Assembly: GCA_944364005.1 (NCBI GenBank)
Contig: CALVVW010000071.1
Location: 1 to 5,391 of the forward strand
Source of the DNA: an uncultured Bacilli bacterium
GTDB taxonomy: Bacteria > Bacillota_I > Bacilli_A > RF39 > UBA660
Direction of reading: 5' to 3'
Length of the DNA stretch: 5,391 nucleotides
The notes beneath the pieces are model-generated. The model searched no databases. It worked only from the letters and a program-made list of their open reading frames with translations, and was not told the DNA's origin. Positions 5,298-5,391 of the stretch are shown here, one piece after another; positions within the stretch are counted from its first letter, which is position 1; each line of letters begins with the position of its first letter. A program made the translations under genes and the position numbers.

Positions 5298-5310
5298 CAG
5301 ACTGTTGACA

Positions 5311-5346
5311 AAGAGATATATTTGAAAAGAATATATCACTTTTTTT
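5311..5346 (+). terminator. Probable intrinsic terminator of the obgE unit
   Basis: GATATATTT at 5315-5323 pairs with GAATATATC at 5329-5337 (one G-T pair) around GAAAA. With one A-A mismatch the stem extends outward by AAG (5311-5313) with CTT (5339-5341). A T-run at 5340-5346 follows. The stem is A/T-rich and weak on paper. Position after the last gene of the unit and the T-run support the call. Confidence 0.6.
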
Positions 5347-5391
5347 GTTATGTTTTTGATAATTTCCTCTATCTTTAAAAAATATAGTAAA

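Noticed and set aside
5305..5332. Promoter TTGACA (5305-5310) with AAGAAT (5327-5332) at 16 bases
   Set aside because: The -35 box is exact but the -10 is only four of six, and it would start transcription inside the terminator hairpin. It could serve a gene beyond the window, but the evidence is too thin.
1..5391. CRISPR arrays, insertion sequences, tRNA or rRNA genes, attachment sites
   Set aside because: I saw no regularly spaced repeats, transposase-like frames, terminal inverted repeats or RNA-gene sequences on either strand.

Overview
The window is AT-rich, standard-code bacterial DNA, and the order rplU-prp-rpmA-...-obgE is the arrangement typical of Firmicutes (Bacillota). Three things point there: the Prp protease gene between L21 and L27, the N-terminally extended L27 that Prp matures, and an Obg protein with the C-terminal OCT domain. 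Strong AAGGAGG-type ribosome binding sites, sigma-A-like promoters and the low GC suggest a low-GC member of the Bacilli or Erysipelotrichia and their uncultured relatives. This placement is an inference; no 16S or other marker is present. TGG encodes Trp and TGA is used as a stop, so this is not a code-4 mollicute.

Layout, all on the + strand. (1) 1-1080: the 3' part of a long helical protein of unknown function, open at the left edge. (2) 1077-2153: a complete transcription unit with a near-consensus promoter overlapping the previous stop codon, a structured L21-type leader, rplU, prp, rpmA and an A/T-rich intrinsic terminator. (3) 2160-3316: an extended -10 promoter, a 92-aa DUF1292-like protein overlapping by 8 nt a 274-aa lysine-rich coiled-coil protein of unknown function, then a second intrinsic terminator. 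(4) 3322-5346: an extended -10 promoter, obgE, a 211-aa protein of unknown function, a hairpin holding that gene's stop codon in its loop, and a terminator-like hairpin with a T-run. The last 45 bases hold nothing I can support.

Functionally this is a ribosome-assembly neighbourhood. L21 and L27 are large-subunit proteins, Prp removes the leader of L27, and ObgE is a GTPase that acts on the 50S subunit. The L21 leader probably sets expression of the whole rplU unit. The less ordinary part is what surrounds the core: in Bacillus subtilis spo0B lies between rpmA and obg, whereas here a DUF1292/coiled-coil pair sits there. Two further unrecognised proteins flank the cluster. None of this proves a new system. 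The unrecognised genes at 1-1080, 2465-3289 and 4651-5286 are the places to look.
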